From the NCBI GenBank assembly GCA_027442615.1, contig DAIBBI010000010.1, positions 1 through 57,818 on the forward strand: DNA of 57,818 nucleotides, written 5' to 3'. Positions 25,287 to 34,032 of the stretch are shown here, in pieces. Each line of letters opens with the position of its first letter. Positions within the stretch are counted from its first letter, which is position 1. Made by a program: the position numbers and the translations under genes. The notes under the pieces are model-generated. The model was not told the DNA's origin, did not search any database, and saw nothing but the letters and a program-made list of their open reading frames with translations. This DNA is from JAJZRV01 sp027442615 (GTDB taxonomy: Bacteria > Pseudomonadota > Gammaproteobacteria > Burkholderiales > Ferrovaceae).

Positions 25287-27251
25287 ATGAATGACATGAC
25301 ACGGATCTTTGGCGACGATGGCCCGCTCGCCAGGACCCTGCCGGCGTACCGTGTCCGCGGCGGACAAATTGATCTTGCGCAGGCCATCCATAGCGCCATC
25401 CTTGCCAACCGCTCGTTGATTGCAGAAGCAGGAACCGGGACAGGAAAAACCTTTGCTTACCTGGTTCCTGCGCTCCTTTCTGGTGGCAAGGTCATCGTGT
25501 CCACGGGAACCAAGACGCTTCAGGATCAGTTGTTCAATCGGGACATTCCCACCCTGCGCGCCGCGCTTCAGGTTCCCGTGACCGTGGCTCTGCTGAAGGG
25601 GCGTTCCAACTACATCTGCCACTACCATCTGGAGCAGACACTGCGCGAAGGCCGCATGCGCGATCGCTCGGAAGTCGTGCATCTGCAACGGGTGGCGGCA
25701 TTCGCGCAGTCCAGCATGCGTGGCGACATTGCCGAACTTACGACGGTTCCCGAAAATTCCGGGCTGTGGCCACAGGTAACCTCCACCCGTGACAATTGTC
25801 TGGGCCAGGAATGTCCGCACCACGCAAAATGCTTTGTACTGTCTGCGCGCAAAGACGCCCAGCAGGCTGATGTCGTTGTCGTAAACCACCATCTCTTCTT
25901 TGCAGACGTGATGCTGCGCGACGAAGGTGCAGGAGAACTGTTACCTCAGGCGCAAACGGTCATTCTGGATGAAGCCCATCAACTGCCCGAAACGGCCACG
26001 GTTTTTTTTGGCCGATCCCTGTCCACCAGCTTGCTGGTGGATCTGGCACGAGATGCCGTCAGCGAAGCGCTTGGAGTGAGCGTGGAATTTCGAGACATTC
26101 CCGAGGCATCATCAGCACTGGAGCGGGCATCGAAGGACCTGAGATTGTCCATTCCCCTCAAGGAGGGTCGCCTGGCTTACGATCAGGTCAGGCGCTACGA
26201 GAACTTCACTGAAGCCCTCAACCAGGTGGCGCTGCGACTGGAGGCCTTGCATGCCCTTGTGGCACACCAAGCCGAGCGTTCGGAGGGATTGCATGCCATT
26301 GCCTTGCGGGCCCAGGAGTTGCTGGCACAGACGCAATCCTGGCAGGGTGAGGGGGACAGTGATCAGATTCGCTGGATGGAGTGTTTCAGCCAGTCCCTAC
26401 ACCTTAACCTCACGCCACTGTCTCTTGCCGAGACATTCAAATTGCAGTGGAATGCCGTCCCGAAGTCCTGGATTTTTACTTCGGCCACACTCTCCGTCAA
26501 TGGCGACTTCAAACATTATCAACATGAAATGGGGTTGTCTGAAACCGAAGCGCTCACTTGGGCAAGCCCATTTGACTATGCCGCACAGTCATTGCTGTAT
26601 GTCCCCACAGGATTGCCCCAACCCAATACGCCGGACTATACGGCAGCCGTAGTGGAGGCCGCCTTACCGGTTCTTCAGGCCAGTGCAGGGCGCGCATTCA
26701 TGCTGTTTACAAGCCATCGGGCCCTGAAGGAGGCTCATGCGCTGCTCAAGGAGCGCTTTGAATCCCTGGGGTTGGACTACCCCTTGCTGATCCAGGGTGA
26801 AACCAGCCGATCTGAACTGCTGAACCGCTTCCGTCAGGTGCAGAATGCGGTGCTGCTTGGTTCCAGTTCGTTTTGGGAAGGCGTGGATGTCAAGGGAGAA
26901 GCCCTGTCAGTGGTTATCATTGACAAGATTCCCTTTGCGCCTCCCGATGATCCTGTGCTTGCCGCACGCATTGAAGAGATCACGCGTCAGGGACGCAATG
27001 CGTTCATGGACTACCAATTGCCCAGGGCGGTCATATCGCTCAAACAGGGTGCTGGACGCTTGATTCGGGACGAACAGGATCGGGGCGTGCTCATGCTTTG
27101 TGACCCCAGGCTGCTGGGGAAACCCTATGGCAGAAGGGTCTGGATGAGCCTGCCACCGATGCGGCGGACCCGTGATTTGGCAGAGGTTCAGGAGTTCTTC
27201 GGTGGGGTGGACAATGGTAGTTCGATGCGTGCTTCCAGCCCGCCACCCTGA
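25287..27251 (+). CDS. yoaA: DinG/YoaA-family ATP-dependent DNA helicase
   Basis: A 654-residue XPD-like superfamily 2 helicase. Walker A is AEAGTGTGKTF (near 47), the DEAH box is LDEAHQLPE (near 230). Four cysteines for a 4Fe-4S cluster lie between them: SNYICHY, then DNCLGQECPHHAKC. C-terminal motifs: SSSFWEGVDVKGE and QGAGRLIRDEQDRG. YoaA-type enzymes unwind forked DNA and act in replication-damage tolerance. ATG 25287 is four bases after mgtA, so co-transcription is likely; no LexA box is seen. The last 64 bases overlap the convergent envZ-like gene. Confidence 0.92.
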   Translation: MNDMTRIFGDDGPLARTLPAYRVRGGQIDLAQAIHSAILANRSLIAEAGTGTGKTFAYLVPALLSGGKVIVSTGTKTLQDQLFNRDIPTLRAALQVPVTVALLKGRSNYICHYHLEQTLREGRMRDRSEVVHLQRVAAFAQSSMRGDIAELTTVPENSGLWPQVTSTRDNCLGQECPHHAKCFVLSARKDAQQADVVVVNHHLFFADVMLRDEGAGELLPQAQTVILDEAHQLPETATVFFGRSLSTSLLVDLARDAVSEALGVSVEFRDIPEASSALERASKDLRLSIPLKEGRLAYDQVRRYENFTEALNQVALRLEALHALVAHQAERSEGLHAIALRAQELLAQTQSWQGEGDSDQIRWMECFSQSLHLNLTPLSLAETFKLQWNAVPKSWIFTSATLSVNGDFKHYQHEMGLSETEALTWASPFDYAAQSLLYVPTGLPQPNTPDYTAAVVEAALPVLQASAGRAFMLFTSHRALKEAHALLKERFESLGLDYPLLIQGETSRSELLNRFRQVQNAVLLGSSSFWEGVDVKGEALSVVIIDKIPFAPPDDPVLAARIEEITRQGRNAFMDYQLPRAVISLKQGAGRLIRDEQDRGVLMLCDPRLLGKPYGRRVWMSLPPMRRTRDLAEVQEFFGGVDNGSSMRASSPPP

Positions 27252-28516
27252 CGCGGTAACAGCTTGAATACGCCGTGGTGCATGCGTATGACGCGATCCA
27301 CGATGGCCAGTCCCAGTCCTGCGCCGGGGTGACCGCTGCGGGAAGACTCCAGTCGGGTAAAGGGCTGGATGACGCGCATGACTTCATGGGGAGGAATGCC
27401 TGCCCCCCGGTCAAGAACCGACAACCGGACATGATCCGGAAATGCTTGTGTACGAATTGTGATGGGGGGAGCGCCGTAGCGTAGTGCATTCTCCACCAGG
27501 TTGGTGATGACGCGTTCCATGGCGCGTTCGTTGATCAGGATGTCTGGGGTTTCCTCCAGTTCGACGGTGACGGGATAGTTCCTTGCCATAAAGCGTTCAT
27601 GGTTGACCCGGATCACTTCGTTGATATTTCCTGGGTTTAGCCAATGGTGCGGATTGTCGCGCGCAAAGTCGAGAAACTGGTTGATGATTCGGTCGATCTC
27701 TTCCATATCCTGAGCCATGGGTTCCAGCACAATGGCATCCTGGGGATCGAGCATTTCAAGCGCAAGGCGCAGGCGCGATAGGGGAGTGCGTAAATCATGG
27801 GAGACGCCCGCCAGCATGATGGTGCGGTTGGACTCGAACTCGCGCAGCGCCTTTTGCATGGAATTAAAGGCCTCGCTCAGAGAGCGAATTTCACGCGGCC
27901 CCCCCGACTCTGCAACCAGTGCAGGGGTATGCCCCTCGGCGATGCTGTGTGCTGCGCGTGTCAACGCGCGCAGCGGTCTGTTGATGCGCCTGACGCCAAG
28001 GTAGACGCCGACTACGGAAACAAATACCACCAGCATCAACATAATGCCCCATTTGACCGGAAAGCCGGAGTCAAAACGCTGCCGCTGCGTCACGTACCAA
28101 TACTCGCCGCTTGGGGTTTCCAGTGAAATCCAGATTTCCGGTGCATCGCTGCGATCCGAAACCAGGATGTGGGATGAGGGTGAAATCAGCTTGCGTAACC
28201 GCTCTTCGAGTCGGGCAAGTCGCGTGTCAGGATCGGGGGGGCTTCCTGTGTGGGCATTAGGCAGGAAGGGCAGGATTCTGGCCCCTTCACTATCTTCGAA
28301 ATCCCTGATGAATGTGGCGCGTTGTTCATTGGACAACAAAGCCATGGTGGCAACGATGGTCTGGATGTGGTTTGCCCGGTCATCCAGGGCGCGTTCCAGC
28401 AGGGGTTTTACGTAAAACTGGCGAATGACGAAAGTGGTCGCCAGCTGGGTGAGGATCACGGTCAAAACGATGACCAGGACCGTGCGACCCAGCAACGATC
28501 TCGGAAAAAAAGTCAT
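27188..28516 (-). CDS. envZ: EnvZ-type sensor histidine kinase
   Basis: An inner-membrane sensor kinase of 442 residues. TM1 about 11-31; periplasmic sensor about 32-155; TM2 about 156-176 (GIMLMLVVFVSVVGVYLG); HAMP about 177-230; the phospho-acceptor H240 in AGVSHDLRTPLSRLRLALEM; and the ATPase domain with NLVENALRYG (N box), DRGAGIPP (G1) and GHPGAGLGLAIVDRV (G2). Its start overlaps the ompR stop by four bases. Its 3' end runs 64 bases under the helicase gene on the other strand. The signal sensed is not evident. Confidence 0.93.
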   Translation of the reverse strand: MTFFPRSLLGRTVLVIVLTVILTQLATTFVIRQFYVKPLLERALDDRANHIQTIVATMALLSNEQRATFIRDFEDSEGARILPFLPNAHTGSPPDPDTRLARLEERLRKLISPSSHILVSDRSDAPEIWISLETPSGEYWYVTQRQRFDSGFPVKWGIMLMLVVFVSVVGVYLGVRRINRPLRALTRAAHSIAEGHTPALVAESGGPREIRSLSEAFNSMQKALREFESNRTIMLAGVSHDLRTPLSRLRLALEMLDPQDAIVLEPMAQDMEEIDRIINQFLDFARDNPHHWLNPGNINEVIRVNHERFMARNYPVTVELEETPDILINERAMERVITNLVENALRYGAPPITIRTQAFPDHVRLSVLDRGAGIPPHEVMRVIQPFTRLESSRSGHPGAGLGLAIVDRVIRMHHGVFKLLPRQGGGLEARIELPLSTPPKNS

Positions 28517-29244
28517 GGAGCGTCGTCAGGGACGAACACATATCCAAAACCCCAGACGGTCTGGATATAGCGCGGCTTTCCGGAATCTTCCTCGATCAGG
28601 CGGCGCAGCCTGGAAATTTGCACATCGATACTGCGATCAAAAACCTCATGTTCCCGCCCCCTAGCCATATCCATGAGCTTTTCGCGCGAGAGTGGGTCTC
28701 TGGGGTGGCTCACCAAAACTCGAAGCAAGGCGTATTCGCCACTGGTTAAATTGATGGGTTCTCCATTCTTTGCCAGCGTGCGGTTGGCAAGGTTGAATTC
28801 AAAGGGGCCAAAGCGGATCAGTGACTGCCCATCGTGAAGCGTTCCTGGTGCGCCGGGCAGGGTGGATACAGGCTGACGTCGCAGTACCGCATGAATCCTT
28901 GCCAGAAGTTCGCGTGGGTTGAAGGGCTTTGAAATGTAGTCGTCCGCACCCATTTCGAGGCCCATGATACGGTCCACGTCATCGCCCATGGCCGTGAGCA
29001 TGACGATGGGGATGTTGTTTGAGCCCGCACGGATGCGTCGACAGATGCTCAACCCATCCTCGCCAGGCAGCATCAGGTCCAGCACCAGCAGGTCAAAACG
29101 CTCGCGCGACATGAGTCGGCCCAACGCGGCGGCATCAGGTACGGCATCGACGGCAAAGCCCTGTTCCGTCAGATAGCGTTTGAGAAGTTCCCGAAGACGC
29201 ATGTCGTCGTCCAGGACCAGTATTTTTTGAGGTCGTTTTTCCAT
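28513..29244 (-). CDS. ompR: OmpR-type response regulator
   Basis: A 243-residue regulator. The receiver domain (6-120) has the acidic pocket LDDD (12-14), phospho-aspartate D56 in LVLDLMLPGEDG, the T of MLTAMG, and K in ISKPFNPREL. The C-terminal OmpR/PhoB winged helix (about 145-240) has LTSGEYALLRVLVSHP, DRSIDVQISRLRRLIE and YIQTVWGFGYVF. It partners with the overlapping envZ; in enterics the pair controls porins by osmolarity. No porin gene is in the window. Confidence 0.95.
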   Translation of the reverse strand: MEKRPQKILVLDDDMRLRELLKRYLTEQGFAVDAVPDAAALGRLMSRERFDLLVLDLMLPGEDGLSICRRIRAGSNNIPIVMLTAMGDDVDRIMGLEMGADDYISKPFNPRELLARIHAVLRRQPVSTLPGAPGTLHDGQSLIRFGPFEFNLANRTLAKNGEPINLTSGEYALLRVLVSHPRDPLSREKLMDMARGREHEVFDRSIDVQISRLRRLIEEDSGKPRYIQTVWGFGYVFVPDDAP

Positions 29245-29370
29245 CTTGGTGATGTTATCGGTGTTCGGTGGCTGTGCGGTTTCAATTTGTAACTACAGCG
29301 GCCACGGGGAAAAGGTCATTTTAACCGATCCCGTTCCATGGGCGGCACACTTCTCATGATGGCGGCATGG

Positions 29371-29400
29371 GCGACAGTGCGGCACATAGGGATGTATCAT
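29371..29400 (+). promoter_or_regulatory. Candidate promoter of tsaB-rimI-udg
   Basis: GCGACA (29371-29376), an 18-base spacer and TATCAT (29395-29400) resemble a sigma-70 promoter (4/6 and 5/6). The predicted transcript start, near 29407, falls just before a perfect hairpin. The rest of the 200-base ompR/tsaB gap shows nothing else recognisable. Confidence 0.45.
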
Positions 29401-29407
29401 GCAGGTT

Positions 29408-29433
29408 TTATCCTGCCCATCCGGGCAGGATAA
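29408..29433 (+). promoter_or_regulatory. Perfect 11-bp hairpin in the tsaB leader
   Basis: TTATCCTGCCC (29408-29418) and GGGCAGGATAA (29423-29433) are exact complements with an ATCC loop. It sits at the predicted 5' end of the tsaB mRNA and ends 11 bases before the GTG start. No T run follows, so it is not a terminator. It may stabilise the mRNA, bind a regulator or act as an operator. Confidence 0.5.
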
Positions 29434-29444
29434 CGCAGGATGGG

Positions 29445-30131
29445 GTGAGATTGAAGCTGCTTGCACTGGAATCGGCCACTGAACATTGTTCCGTAGCATT
29501 ATGGCGGGATGGCGTACTGTCCTGTCTTCAGGGGCCGGCGCATCAGGCCCACTCCGAAACGCTGTTGCCGATGATCCGAAATTTGTTATCCGATGCAGGC
29601 GTGGACCCGTTGCAACTGGATGCCATCGCGTTTGGCATGGGGCCAGGCGCATTCACAGGTCTGCGCATGGCCTGTGGTGTGGCCCAGGGATTGGCGCTGG
29701 GTCTGGAGATTCCGGTCGTGCCCGTTTCAACGCTTTTGGCGCTGGCAGAAGGAGCGGGGCACGAGCGCGTCGTCGCTGCGCTGGATGCACGCATGAATCA
29801 GATCTATGTGGCGGCCTACGAATTCATCGCCGGACAATGGATCACCCATATCACGCCTTGTCTGAGTGACCCGGACCCGTTGCCGCAACTTCCTGACGGG
29901 GTTTGGCTGCCCGTGGGCAGCGGGGCTGAATTGTGTTCGTCAGCCTTGACGCAGGCCTGGCCTGGACAACTGCTTCCGGTAAAGTCTGGCCTGATTCCGC
30001 AAGCGATCCATGTGGCCACTCTGGGGGTCAAGGCATTTCAGTCAGGCCTCGCGATGCCACCAGAGCAGGCCGCACCGCTCTACTTGAGGGACAAGGTGGC
30101 TTTGACGCGCGCGGAACGTGCCGCCAAATGA
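29445..30131 (+). CDS. tsaB: tRNA t6A biosynthesis protein TsaB
   Basis: TsaB partners TsaD and TsaE in making N6-threonylcarbamoyladenosine at position 37 of tRNAs reading ANN codons. The ASKHA fold is clear: LKLLALESATEHCSVALW, then AIAFGMGPGAFTGLRMACGVAQGLALG, and VVAALDARMNQIYVAAYEF. GTG 29445 gives 228 residues with AGGA four bases upstream. TTG 29451 would give MKLLALES, also family-like. It overlaps rimI by four bases. Confidence 0.93.
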   Translation: MRLKLLALESATEHCSVALWRDGVLSCLQGPAHQAHSETLLPMIRNLLSDAGVDPLQLDAIAFGMGPGAFTGLRMACGVAQGLALGLEIPVVPVSTLLALAEGAGHERVVAALDARMNQIYVAAYEFIAGQWITHITPCLSDPDPLPQLPDGVWLPVGSGAELCSSALTQAWPGQLLPVKSGLIPQAIHVATLGVKAFQSGLAMPPEQAAPLYLRDKVALTRAERAAK

Positions 30132-30589
30132 AACTCGACTCGCTGAAGCACCCTGTGATCACGGACCTGGGTATGGAAGATATTGATGCCATGCTCGCCA
30201 TCGAACAGCGTGCCTACGCGATACCCTGGTCGCGCGGCAATTTGTCCGATTCCCTGCGCCAGGGTCATGTGGGCCTTGCCTGCCGCCTGGAGGGTCAATT
30301 GATGGGATACGCCTTCATGATGCAGGTCATGGACGAAATGCACCTGCTCAACCTGACGATCGATCCCCTCTGGCAGGGGCGAGGATGGGGAAAACAGCTA
30401 CTCGAGGCGGCCAAGAGTCGCGCGCGCGCGCTGGGTTGCACGCAGATCTTGCTGGAGGTGCGACACGGCAATACGCGCGCGCTCAAACTGTATCGAGAGT
30501 CGGGGTTCAAGCAAATCGGGGTGCGCCAGCAATATTATCCCGCGTTGCATGGCAGGGAAGACGCTGTCGTGATGCGGAGTCCGCTGTGA
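30128..30589 (+). CDS. rimI: Ribosomal-protein-S18-alanine N-acetyltransferase RimI
   Basis: A 153-residue GNAT enzyme that acetylates the N-terminal alanine of ribosomal protein S18. Features: AMLAIEQRAYAIPWSRGNLSDSL (RimI start region), LLNLTIDPLWQGRGWGKQLLEAA (acetyl-CoA loop), LEVRHGNTRALKLYRESGF and RQQYYPALHGREDAVVM. The placement tsaB-rimI is standard. Both ends overlap neighbours by four bases, so the three genes form one translationally coupled operon. Confidence 0.93.
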   Translation: MKLDSLKHPVITDLGMEDIDAMLAIEQRAYAIPWSRGNLSDSLRQGHVGLACRLEGQLMGYAFMMQVMDEMHLLNLTIDPLWQGRGWGKQLLEAAKSRARALGCTQILLEVRHGNTRALKLYRESGFKQIGVRQQYYPALHGREDAVVMRSPL

Positions 30590-31323
30590 ACCCGGAAGAA
30601 GCACGATGGAGGGAACTGGGTCTTTGGCCGCAGTGGGTAATGCGTTCACAGGCCCGTGAAGGCACGGGACAGGCTGAAGTATCCGACTTTCCCACCGCCC
30701 CAGCTCCATCGTCAGACCCTACGCCCGCCGAGGCGGGTTGGTCAGAATTACGCGAAATGGTCGCCGGTTGTCAGCGCTGTTCCCTTCATCATGGCCGGCG
30801 GCAGGCTGTATTTGGCGTGGGTGACGAACGGGCGCGCTGGCTGTTTGTTGGAGAGGGTCCGGGCGCTGAAGAGGATCAGCGCGGCGAACCCTTCGTGGGC
30901 GCGGCAGGAAAATTGCTGGACGAGATGCTTCGCGCCCTTGGGTTAAAACGAGGGGAAGATGTCTACATCGCCAATGTGGTGAAGTGCCGACCGCCGCAAA
31001 ATCGCACGCCCACCGATGAGGAGTGCGCTGCTTGCATGCCTTACCTTGCCCGGCAAATTGCCTTGATCCAGCCGGCGGTGATTGTGGCCATGGGCAAGGT
31101 TGCGGCGCACGCACTTCTGAAAACGGATGGGACCTTGGGCGCTTTGCGGCTTCAGCAGCATCATTTCGGAAAAATTCCGCTCGTCGTAACCTGGCATCCT
31201 GCCTATCTGTTGCGCACCCCGGCCGACAAAGCCAAGGCTTGGGTGGATTTGTGCCAGGCCCGGCAACTGATGCTCAGTCGGTGTATTCCACGTGACGGTA
31301 GCGACGGTACAACAGCAGCATGA
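30586..31323 (+). CDS. Family 4/5-type uracil-DNA glycosylase with 4Fe-4S cluster
   Basis: It removes uracil from DNA. GTG 30586 overlaps the rimI stop and gives 245 residues. After a non-conserved N-terminal 55 residues, the core has MVAGCQRCSLHHGR (two cluster cysteines), FVGEGPGAEEDQRGEPFVGAAGKLLDEML, split here as FVGEGPGAEEDQRG and FVGAAGKLLDEML, then VKCRPPQNRTPTDEECAAC (further cysteines) and VTWHPAYLLR. The N-terminal extension is typical of the phage-polymerase-like UDG form (SPO1 type). The 3' end overlaps lplT by 50 bases on the other strand. Confidence 0.9.
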   Translation: MNPEEARWRELGLWPQWVMRSQAREGTGQAEVSDFPTAPAPSSDPTPAEAGWSELREMVAGCQRCSLHHGRRQAVFGVGDERARWLFVGEGPGAEEDQRGEPFVGAAGKLLDEMLRALGLKRGEDVYIANVVKCRPPQNRTPTDEECAACMPYLARQIALIQPAVIVAMGKVAAHALLKTDGTLGALRLQQHHFGKIPLVVTWHPAYLLRTPADKAKAWVDLCQARQLMLSRCIPRDGSDGTTAA

Positions 31324-32578
31324 GGCTGCTGATAAACAGACCCAGCAGCACAACACTGGCATAAAACGCGGCTTCCGTTGCCACCAGGGGACGACCCATC
31401 AGGGTCTCAAGGCCGATTTTGTGCATCATGGATCTTAGCGGCAAATCGGTACGGATCACCAGTGCGTAGGCGCCCAGCATGGCAAGTATGCTGATGTTTT
31501 CATTGAAATTCTGGACAGCAATGCTATGACCCGCACCCATCAGTTGATGTCCTCGATGTTGCAGTAATGCGTTCATGGGGACAACGAAAAACCCACCCAT
31601 GGCCCCTGCAATGACGAGCAGGATTACGGCGATGGGCCATTGGGTTACGAACAGCATGCCCAGTATGGCGGCACCCATGGCAATTCCCACCGGCAGCACT
31701 TTGAGCGAACTTTCCAGCTTGACCCATTTGGCGGCCGCAATCGAACCCAGGGCAATCCCCACTGCCGAGACTGCGGTGAGCTGGGTGGATTTTTCCAGAT
31801 CGAAGTGAAGCTGGAGGGTGGCCCAGACCAGAACGATCAGACGTAAAGTCGAGCCCACGCCCCAGAACAGAGTGGTCACGGCAAGGGAAACCTTGCCCAG
31901 CGGATCGCGCCAGAGCATCATGAAGGAAGCTGCAAAATCCTTGACCACGTACCAGGGGTTTTTGCGCGGCAGGCTGTGATCGCGGTGTACTTTTGGAATG
32001 TACAGGTTGGCGACCGCTGCGGCGATGTACAACAACAGCACCATCAGGATGGCAAATTGAGGCGCTGTGAGGGGAACAAACCCAAGGGCAGCCATGCCAT
32101 TTTTTGCCAGCAGATAGAGGGGCAGTCCTGGTTTGAGCATCAAACCGCCCATCACTGCACCCAAAATGATGGCCAGCACGGTTAATCCCTCCATCCAGCT
32201 GTTGGCGACCACGAGTCGGTTGGGGGGAAGGTATTCGGTCAGGATGCCGTATTTGGCAGGCGAATAGGCGGCGGCACCCAACCCGACCAGCGCATAGGCA
32301 TAAAGCGGGTTGACCCCTCCCAACATTGCCAGGCAGCCCGCCAGCTTGATGAGGTTGCTGATGAACATGACGCGTCCCTTGGGCAACGCATCAGAGAAAG
32401 CGCCCACGAAAGGTGCCAACACGATGTAGGAGACTACAAAGAATTGTTGCAGGATGGGAACGTATTCCGGCGGAGCAGCCAGTTCCTTGAGCAGGGCGAT
32501 GGCTGCAAACAAGAGCGAGTTGTCAGCCAGTGCCGAGAGAAACTGTGCCAGCAGAATGGTGTAAAAGCCGAGTGCCAT
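31274..32578 (-). CDS. lplT: Lysophospholipid transporter LplT (MFS)
   Basis: A 12-TM major facilitator that flips lysophospholipids into the cytoplasmic leaflet for re-acylation. 434 residues. Typical LplT features: FLSALADNSLLFAAIALLKEL at the N-terminus, VVSYIVLAPFVGAFSDALPKGRVM and YSPAKYGILTEYLPPNRLV. The usual acyltransferase partner (Aas) is not adjacent. It is the last gene of the minus-strand run arnD-like, bcp, phoH, lplT, 12 bases after phoH. The 3' end overlaps the udg gene. Confidence 0.92.
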   Translation of the reverse strand: MALGFYTILLAQFLSALADNSLLFAAIALLKELAAPPEYVPILQQFFVVSYIVLAPFVGAFSDALPKGRVMFISNLIKLAGCLAMLGGVNPLYAYALVGLGAAAYSPAKYGILTEYLPPNRLVVANSWMEGLTVLAIILGAVMGGLMLKPGLPLYLLAKNGMAALGFVPLTAPQFAILMVLLLYIAAAVANLYIPKVHRDHSLPRKNPWYVVKDFAASFMMLWRDPLGKVSLAVTTLFWGVGSTLRLIVLVWATLQLHFDLEKSTQLTAVSAVGIALGSIAAAKWVKLESSLKVLPVGIAMGAAILGMLFVTQWPIAVILLVIAGAMGGFFVVPMNALLQHRGHQLMGAGHSIAVQNFNENISILAMLGAYALVIRTDLPLRSMMHKIGLETLMGRPLVATEAAFYASVVLLGLFISSLMLLLYRRYRHVEYTD

Positions 32579-32590
32579 CAGAAACGGGGC

Positions 32591-33994
32591 TTACAACACT
32601 TCGGCAGCATAGTCGGCCAAGCGCGAACGTTCGCCACGTTGCAGCGTCACGTGTCCACTGTGACGCCATCCCTTGAACCGGTCCACCACATAGGTCAGCC
32701 CAGAGCTGCCTTCGGTGAGGTAGGGCGTGTCTATCTGTGCGATGTTGCCCAGGCAAACCACCTTGGTTCCAGGCCCCGCACGGGTAATCAGGGTCTTCAT
32801 CTGTTTGGGCGTGAGATTCTGTGCTTCGTCAATGATCAGGTATTTATTGAGGAAGGTGCGGCCGCGCATGAAGTTGAGGGATTTTATCTTGATCCGTGAA
32901 CGAATCAGGTCTCGTGTGGCGGCTCTTCCCCAGTCTCCGGCTTCGTCATCGCTTTTATTGAGGACATCGAGATTGTCCTCGAGTGCACCCATCCATGGCG
33001 TCATTTTCTCTTCTTCGGTCCCTGGTAAAAACCCGATGTCTTCGCCCACCGGAACGGTGACCCGCGTCATGATGATTTCAGAGTAAGTTTTGTGTTCCAG
33101 GGTTTGCATCAAACCGGCCGCCAGTGTCAGCAGTGTTTTGCCTGTTCCGGCTTGGCCCAGCAGTGTGATGAAGTCCAGTTCGGGGTCCATGAGCAGGTTG
33201 AGCGCGAAGTTCTGTTCGCGATTGGCAGCGACGATACCCCAGGTGTTATTTCGCTGAGACGCATAGTCGCGGACGGTCTGCAGTACCGCAGACTGTCCGT
33301 CGCGTTCCTTGACGATGGCATAAAACGGTTTGTCCTCATGGTCCTGATAAACGAACTCGTTGAGCAGGAGTCCCGGTACCAGAGGCCCCTTGACCCGGTA
33401 TAGGGTGCGTCCGTGTTCCTGCCAGGATTGCACGTCCTTGCCATGGGTTTCCCAGAAGTCATGAGGCAGCTCGCTGGCGCCGGTATAAAGTAGATCAGAG
33501 TCCTCGAGAACCTTGTCATTGAAATAATCTTCAGCATCGACACCCAGCGCACGCGCCTTGATGCGCATGTTGATGTCCTTGCTGACCAGGATGACGCTGC
33601 GCGTGGTGTGCGCGCGCTTGAGTTCAAGGGCAACGCCCAAAATCTGGTTGTCTGCCTTGTCTCCCGAGAGCGAGGCGGGTATGACCGAACCGTTGAGCGT
33701 TTGCAGAAACAGGGTGCCCGAAGGGGTTTTGTCGTGCTCTCGAGCCAGCGGGATGCCTGCGCTGATATCGCCCTTTTTGGCTCGCCTGATGATTTCATCC
33801 AGAAAACGACTGACCTGGCGCGCATTGCGCGCCACTTCGGTCATGCCCTTCTTGTTGTTGTCGAGTTCCTCGATCGTCACCATGGGCAAATAGACGTCAT
33901 GTTCCTCGAACTGGAACAGACTGGTGGGATCGTGGAGCAAAACGTTGGTATCAAGAACGAAGAGCTTGGGCAATTCTGCAGATTTACGAGCCAT
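32591..33994 (-). CDS. PhoH-family ATPase with N-terminal PIN domain (PhoH2)
   Basis: A 467-residue PIN-PhoH protein. The N-terminal PIN ribonuclease domain (10-155) has acidic residues in FVLDTNVLLHDP (D15), IEELDNNKKG, and VSKDINMRIKARALG. The C-terminal PhoH RNA helicase-like ATPase has Walker A GQAGTGKT (280-287), LIIDEAQNLTPKQMKTLITR (Walker B) and LGNIAQID. Such proteins combine RNA unwinding and cleavage in a few studied cases. It lies between bcp and lplT, co-directional. Confidence 0.92.
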   Translation of the reverse strand: MARKSAELPKLFVLDTNVLLHDPTSLFQFEEHDVYLPMVTIEELDNNKKGMTEVARNARQVSRFLDEIIRRAKKGDISAGIPLAREHDKTPSGTLFLQTLNGSVIPASLSGDKADNQILGVALELKRAHTTRSVILVSKDINMRIKARALGVDAEDYFNDKVLEDSDLLYTGASELPHDFWETHGKDVQSWQEHGRTLYRVKGPLVPGLLLNEFVYQDHEDKPFYAIVKERDGQSAVLQTVRDYASQRNNTWGIVAANREQNFALNLLMDPELDFITLLGQAGTGKTLLTLAAGLMQTLEHKTYSEIIMTRVTVPVGEDIGFLPGTEEEKMTPWMGALEDNLDVLNKSDDEAGDWGRAATRDLIRSRIKIKSLNFMRGRTFLNKYLIIDEAQNLTPKQMKTLITRAGPGTKVVCLGNIAQIDTPYLTEGSSGLTYVVDRFKGWRHSGHVTLQRGERSRLADYAAEVL

Positions 33995-34032
33995 TTAGCA
34001 GTGATTCCAGATTGAACTCAAGGCCCACAGTA

